From Bradyrhizobium sp. 138 (lineage in GTDB: Bacteria > Pseudomonadota > Alphaproteobacteria > Rhizobiales > Xanthobacteraceae): a stretch of DNA of 64,000 nucleotides. Under the pieces are notes generated by a model. It did no database searches. It was not told the DNA's origin and saw only the letters and a program-made list of their open reading frames with translations. Of the stretch, positions 59,540-64,000 are shown one piece after another (the stretch's first letter is position 1; each line of letters starts with the position of its first letter). The position numbers were made by a program, and so were the translations under genes. The stretch spans positions 59,492 to 123,491 of the forward strand of contig NZ_JADPKT010000012.1 in NCBI RefSeq assembly GCF_023074075.1, read 5' to 3'.

Positions 59540-62500
59540 ATGTTTGAGATCACAGGCGACGATATTGCGGCTTTGAACGACACGGACCTGCGCACACTCG
59601 TGGGCCGCCTGTGTGAAGCCGAGCTACGCCGAGGAGGCCTCTCAGTCTCCGCGGTGACTTATGGCGGAAATCAGACTGCCAAGGACGGCGGCTTGGATGT
59701 CCGCGTGGCAGCGCCGGCCGGATCGGCCGTCAACGGCTTCATTCCCAAGCCTCAGACCGGTTTTCAGGTAAAGGCACAGGATATGGCGCGAGCCGACATT
59801 CTCCATGAGATGAAGCCCAAGCCGGCACAGGTGCTACGCCCCTCGATTATCGAGCTGGCCGATATGGACGGGGCTTATGTCATCGTCAGCTCCAAGGGGT
59901 CGGTGACAGACATCGCCCTGAACGACCGCCGGGCCGCGATGGAAGAGGCACTTGTAGGCACGACTGCCGCCGGGAAGCTTGTCCTGGACTTCCTCGATCG
60001 CGACCGCATGGCGACGTGGGTTCGCGACCACGCGGGCGTTATCCCGTGGGTCCGCGAGCATATCGGCAAGGCTGTGCCGGGCTGGAAGTCGTTCGGGTCA
60101 TGGTCACTTGCCCCCGGCGGGGCTGAGAGCAGTTACCTTTTTGACGAGCACGCGCGCATTCGCACCGGCGACAAAGATGAAGGCGATGGCATCTCCGCGA
60201 TCGATGGCATCAATAAGATCCGCGAGGTGTTGTCGAGGCCGGGGCGGGTGGTTCGACTGGCTGGCCTGTCGGGCGTGGGCAAGACCCGTTTGGCAGAAGC
60301 TTTGTTCGAGCAATCGGTGGGGGATGCCGCTCTCGATCCCTCCCTTGCGATTTACACGAATGTCGCTGACGAGCCCAATCCGCCGCCGGTTGGCTTGGCA
60401 TCGGACTTGAACGCCAATAACACCCGCGCGATCCTTGTGGTCGACAACTGCCCTCCGGACCTGCACCGAACGCTTTCGGAAGTGGCGCGCGCGCAGGGGG
60501 CGTCCATCAGCGTCATGACGATTGAATACGACATTCGTGACGACCAGCCGGAAGGCACCGATGTCTTTCGCCTTGATACCTCATCCACCGACTTGATCGA
60601 GAAGTTGGTCGCGCGGCGCTATCCGGATTTGTCCCAGGTCGATGCGCGTACTATCGCCGTGTTTTCTGACGGCAATGCGCGCGTCGCGCTTGCCCTCGCC
60701 TCGCGTATCGAAAAGACCGAGCGTGTCTCTGAGTTGACCGATGAGGAGCTGTTCAAGCGGCTGTTCCAGCAGCGCCATGACCCCGATCCATCGCTGTTGT
60801 TGATCGCGCAAGCTTGCTCGCTGGTCTATTCCTTCGAGGGGGAGATGCTTGACGGCGATACGGCAGAGCTTCCAACACTCGGGCAACTGATAGGGAAAAC
60901 GGCGGACGAGGTCTACCACGGCGTTGCCGAACTGCAGCGTCGCGATCTTGTGCAGGCGCGTGCACAGTGGCGCGCGGTCCTGCCCCACGCCATTGCAAAC
61001 CGCCTTGCCAAGATGGCGCTTCAAAATATCCCGCCGGCCCGGATAAAGTCCCTGCTGGTAGATAATGCATCCGAACGCCTGCTGCGTTCGTTCTCGAGGC
61101 GGCTCGGCTATCTCGATGACAGCAAGGAGGCAAAGGCCCTTGTGGATGGCTGGCTGGCCCCGGGCGGTCTTCTCGGCGACGTGAGCGACCTTAACGAACT
61201 CGGGTGCGCGATCTTCGCAAACATTGCCCCTGTCGCGCCCGAGGCCGTTCTAACGGCAATCGAGCGTACCGTCGCGTCGGGCGACGAGGAGACACTTAAT
61301 CGCTGCAAGCACTTTGTGCGTCTATTACGGTCGCTGGCGTATGAGGAGAGATTCTTTGAGCGCGCCATCGCTGTTTTGATAAGGTTTGCAGCCCTTAACC
61401 CCGACAGCGAAAATGATGGTGACGCCAATCGGGTCGTCGCGTCATTGTTCTACATCGTTCTATCCGGGACCCGCGCACCCATCGATATGCGGATCGAGGT
61501 CGCGCAAGATCTACTGTCATCCGGCGATGCGAATGAGCGTGCGGTTGGCGTTGCAGCGTTGGAGTCGCTGCTAAAAACCGATCATTTCATGTCGAGCTAT
61601 GATTTTGATTTCGGAGCCCGTTCGCGGGATCACGGTTATCATCCAGCCAACGGCGCCGAGGTCCGGTCGTGGTTCGACACGACGTTGAAATTGGCCCGAA
61701 GCGTAGCTCTTTCGAATAACCCGATTGCACCCGCTGCGAAGAAGGCGGTTTCACAGGAGTTTCGCAGTCTCTGGAGCCGCTCCGGCCAGGCTGAGCAGCT
61801 TGACCAACTCTTCCGTGACATTGCCGGCGCAACCTTCTGGCGCGACGGATGGGTCGCGGTGCGAGAAGCGCGTCGACTGGATGGCAGCGCCATGCCGCCG
61901 GAGATTCGCAAGCGTCTGACGGAATTGGAGGAATATCTTCGCCCGAAGGACCTTGTTAACCGGGTGCGAGGCCTTGTCTGCGGGCAACGCGGCGGCGCCC
62001 TCGATCTCGAAGATTTTGACGATGAGGAAGGGGACGAAGAGTCTGCCGCGGAAGATACGGTCCCCGCTCCTCGCAAGGTACAAGAAAGCTACGAGGTACG
62101 CGCTGCGCGTGCGGCGTCGGCGATCCGGGAGCTTGGGCACGATGTCGCTGCGGACGAAAACGCGTTCCGTACGCTGTTGCCGGAGCTTATGAATGGCAAC
62201 GACAAGGAGCGCATGTTTGGCGCGGCGCTTGCCGAGGCCTCGGAAAACCCGCGAGCATTGTGGGATGAGGTCGTCAAGCAATATGGTGACACGAAAGATG
62301 CGCGTCTGACCTTAGTCGGCGGGGTCTTGCAGGGCCTGTTGAAGCGCGACGAGGCGCTGGGGAACGTCATCCTTGACGAAGTGCTGTCCAGCGCAACGCT
62401 CGACGAGTCATTTCCTGTCTTGCAGGCGTCGGTAAACATCGATGGTCCAGCCCTTGGTCGCTTGCATAAATCTCTAGAGCTGGGAAAAGCGCCGATTGAA

Positions 62501-63400
62501 GCATTTAACAATCTTGCCTACGGCCGCGCGTGCGAAAACATCCCTGGACCAGAGTTTCGGGATCTGTTGCTCGCGATATCGCGCAAGCCGGGCGGCATCC
62601 CGGTTTCCGTGGAAATCATCGCCATGCGCCTTCATTCCGACGGATCGGCCAAGCGCCCGCCTACACCAGAGGTTCGCGAGGCGGGCCGGCAAATTCTGGA
62701 CCGCTTCGAGTTTCGACGTACAACGGGCCGCGCGCACCGGGACGATCACGAGCTTGGCATGGTGGTAAGAGGGACGCTGAGCGGACCGGAGGGCGCTCTT
62801 GTGGCTCGGCGGCTTAGCCGTAAGCTGATGGATGCCGCATCAAGGCACGATGTCCGCGCCTACGACAACGACGATCTCATGAACGGTTTGTTGCGGGTTC
62901 ATCCATCCGATGTGCTCGACGAACTTTTCTCCGGTACTCCAGCCGAGATCAAACGTAGCGTAAGTTTTTTCCAGAATCTTTCTCGCCATCGTCAGAATAT
63001 TTTTGGCGGCGTTACGGACGATTGTATCCTGGAATGGTGCGATCGCGAGCCCGTGCTCCGCTATCCGCTTATGGCTTCCGTTGCAATCCTATTCAGCGGC
63101 GACGATGAAAACGCCGCGATTGAATGGCATCCCCTTGTTGGTGAGTTGCTCAAGAGGGCGCCTGACCCTGCGCTTGTCTTGAACGAGATTGTCCGGCGAC
63201 TTTATCCCTCGTCGTGGAGCGGATCGCTTGCGACCGTGTTGGAGAAGCGGCAAAAACTGCTTGACGCCTTACAGGGCGCAACGGTGCCAGCTTTGGAGGC
63301 CGCTGTTAAAGCCGCAAATGACCGGCTCCAGAAAACCATTGACGCGGAGCGGTTAAGCGAACGCGAAGAGGACAAGCAGCGCAACAACCGTTTCGAGTGA
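59540..63400 (+). CDS. Nuclease-STAND NTPase, Avs-like candidate effector
   Basis: 1286 aa. Residues 1-120 look like a PD-(D/E)xK/Mrr-type nuclease: Glu residues in the first helix (CEAELRRGG), Asp53 in KDGGLDVRV, and Q-x-K at 76-78 in GFQVKAQDM. Residues ~205-480 form a STAND-type NTPase: P-loop LAGLSGVGKTRLAEALFEQ (242-249) and Walker B RAILVVDNC (~297-303). The remaining ~800 residues are helical-repeat-like with an acidic insert (DFDDEEGDEESAAEDT). This is the plan of Avs antiviral sensors: repeat domain recognises a phage protein, the NTPase oligomerises, the nuclease cuts. It starts 109 bp after the ATPase gene. Confidence 0.7.
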   Translation: MFEITGDDIAALNDTDLRTLVGRLCEAELRRGGLSVSAVTYGGNQTAKDGGLDVRVAAPAGSAVNGFIPKPQTGFQVKAQDMARADILHEMKPKPAQVLRPSIIELADMDGAYVIVSSKGSVTDIALNDRRAAMEEALVGTTAAGKLVLDFLDRDRMATWVRDHAGVIPWVREHIGKAVPGWKSFGSWSLAPGGAESSYLFDEHARIRTGDKDEGDGISAIDGINKIREVLSRPGRVVRLAGLSGVGKTRLAEALFEQSVGDAALDPSLAIYTNVADEPNPPPVGLASDLNANNTRAILVVDNCPPDLHRTLSEVARAQGASISVMTIEYDIRDDQPEGTDVFRLDTSSTDLIEKLVARRYPDLSQVDARTIAVFSDGNARVALALASRIEKTERVSELTDEELFKRLFQQRHDPDPSLLLIAQACSLVYSFEGEMLDGDTAELPTLGQLIGKTADEVYHGVAELQRRDLVQARAQWRAVLPHAIANRLAKMALQNIPPARIKSLLVDNASERLLRSFSRRLGYLDDSKEAKALVDGWLAPGGLLGDVSDLNELGCAIFANIAPVAPEAVLTAIERTVASGDEETLNRCKHFVRLLRSLAYEERFFERAIAVLIRFAALNPDSENDGDANRVVASLFYIVLSGTRAPIDMRIEVAQDLLSSGDANERAVGVAALESLLKTDHFMSSYDFDFGARSRDHGYHPANGAEVRSWFDTTLKLARSVALSNNPIAPAAKKAVSQEFRSLWSRSGQAEQLDQLFRDIAGATFWRDGWVAVREARRLDGSAMPPEIRKRLTELEEYLRPKDLVNRVRGLVCGQRGGALDLEDFDDEEGDEESAAEDTVPAPRKVQESYEVRAARAASAIRELGHDVAADENAFRTLLPELMNGNDKERMFGAALAEASENPRALWDEVVKQYGDTKDARLTLVGGVLQGLLKRDEALGNVILDEVLSSATLDESFPVLQASVNIDGPALGRLHKSLELGKAPIEAFNNLAYGRACENIPGPEFRDLLLAISRKPGGIPVSVEIIAMRLHSDGSAKRPPTPEVREAGRQILDRFEFRRTTGRAHRDDHELGMVVRGTLSGPEGALVARRLSRKLMDAASRHDVRAYDNDDLMNGLLRVHPSDVLDELFSGTPAEIKRSVSFFQNLSRHRQNIFGGVTDDCILEWCDREPVLRYPLMASVAILFSGDDENAAIEWHPLVGELLKRAPDPALVLNEIVRRLYPSSWSGSLATVLEKRQKLLDALQGATVPALEAAVKAANDRLQKTIDAERLSEREEDKQRNNRFE

Positions 63401-63433
63401 GCGAAGAAGCTAACCTCGCGCCACCAGCAGCGT

Positions 63434-63673
63434 TCAATATGGTTTGCAGTGTTCGCAGTGGGTGCTCGGCGAGCGATAAGTGTTGTGAGAATCAAGGCTG
63501 TCTTTGAGCGCCTCCGGATGAGCATGGCCGACGATCCATTCTGGCGAGATACTAGCTCGAAGCATAAACGTGAAATCGATCGGTGCAGACCAGTCAGGCT
63601 GATTGCATGTTAAGCGGGTCCATTCCCGTAACATCTTGGCGGCTAATTCCGTACGCGTGGCAAGGCTTGTCAA
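63434..63673 (-). CDS. Hypothetical protein
   Basis: Up to 79 aa. [20 protein letters not shown], then [20 protein letters not shown] and [15 protein letters not shown] read like a compact real protein, and codon use supports this frame. The start overlaps the end of the istB remnant, so the N-terminus may be artificial. Confidence 0.4.
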   Translation of the reverse strand: MTSLATRTELAAKMLREWTRLTCNQPDWSAPIDFTFMLRASISPEWIVGHAHPEALKDSLDSHNTYRSPSTHCEHCKPY

Positions 63674-63924
63674 TCGGCTTGCAAATTTGACCCCTCATCG
63701 GCGTCCAATTTTGACCCCTTAGCATGGCGGGCTTTGCTGGTAGCGCTCGTCTCGTCGGAGCTGGCCGGGATAGCGGAGGCGAGACGAGCGCGGGTGGCGT
63801 GATCGTCGTCTCGGCTTTTAAACCTCCAGCTATCGTTGCCGGTTTCCACGATGTCACAGTGATGGGTCAGTCGGTCGAGCAACGCGGTTGTCATCTTGGC
63901 GTCACCGAACACGTCAGAGTACCC
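63670..63924 (-). pseudogene. IS21-family istB, C-terminal remnant
   Basis: The frame reads [40 protein letters not shown] and a Lys/Ala-rich tail: the end of the IS21 transposition helper ATPase IstB. Upstream, a TAG lies four codons before the match, so the Walker-containing N-terminal ~75% is missing. It marks a rearrangement junction at about 63.93 kb. Confidence 0.75.
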
Positions 63925-63941
63925 CTATTCTCGAGCGGGTC

Positions 63942-64000
63942 GTGTCTCACGTCACGATCACTGACCCGCATCATTTTCTGTTCGGGCACCGGCTTGAGGT
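63942..64000 (+). CDS. Partial DUF5372-like protein at window edge
   Basis: A GTG at 63942 opens VSHVTITDPHHFLFGHRLEV and runs off the window. The T-D-P-x-H-x-L-F-G pattern is typical of small DUF5372-like proteins that accompany recombinases or transposases. Only 19 codons are visible. Confidence 0.35.
   Translation, partial: MSHVTITDPHHFLFGHRLE

Noticed and set aside
1..64000. CRISPR array
   Set aside because: No regularly spaced repeat-spacer pattern and no cas genes were seen.

Overview
The window is high-GC alphaproteobacterial DNA. The many small secreted and membrane proteins, the DUF3551 and DUF6074 types, the Omp25-like barrel protein, the PQQ dehydrogenase and the Ku neighbourhood all point to Bradyrhizobium or a close relative. 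This assignment comes from recognising proteins by eye, without a database search.

Layout. 0-5.6 kb looks like ordinary chromosome: an exported hydrolase-like protein, a GreA/GreB-type factor, a VTT/DedA-like membrane protein, a short-chain dehydrogenase and an outer-membrane barrel. At 5.78, 7.70 and 50.55 kb lie three identical 46-bp copies of the 3' half of a tRNA-Val(CAC) gene, each without its 5' half. They read as att sites of islands stacked at one tRNA, with the intact tRNA expected beyond the right edge. A decayed integrase follows the second copy and an intact P4-type integrase follows the third.

7.7-14.5 kb is accessory DNA: a DUF3800 gene with a predicted four-way-junction RNA at its 3' side, unrecognised gene pairs, and a Rap1a/Tai-type orphan immunity protein. 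14.5-28.2 kb is a prophage-like module: integrase (one catalytic Arg replaced by Cys), overlapping excisionase-like HTH, CI-type repressor with five operators, Cro-like gene, a replication-type gene carrying iteron-like repeats, a beta-helix tailspike-like protein and other phage-type genes. No capsid, portal or large terminase was recognised.

28.3-31.1 kb is a minus-strand cluster for periplasmic oxidation: exported small protein, Tat-exported Rieske protein, and a PQQ dehydrogenase with the D-x-D signature of lanthanide-dependent enzymes. 31.6-34.7 kb holds small membrane proteins, a TerC-family protein and a CHASE3-like/HAMP histidine kinase. 35-44.7 kb is sparse: Ku, a low-affinity iron permease, a DUF3606 protein, many small ORFs and several broken genes (SRAP peptidase, GH15 glucoamylase, others). 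45-50.5 kb has a large serine recombinase and lipoprotein/exported genes.

The right-hand island (50.55 kb to beyond the edge) carries the intact integrase, decayed phage-type genes, a 230-bp tract with 14 GANTC sites, and a candidate defence operon at 55.05-63.40 kb. The operon encodes a DUF262/HNH (GmrSD-like) protein, a 57-aa protein, a Rad50/SMC-like ATPase interrupted by one in-frame TGA, and a 1286-aa protein with a nuclease-like N-terminus and a STAND-type P-loop. An IS21 istB remnant ends the window.
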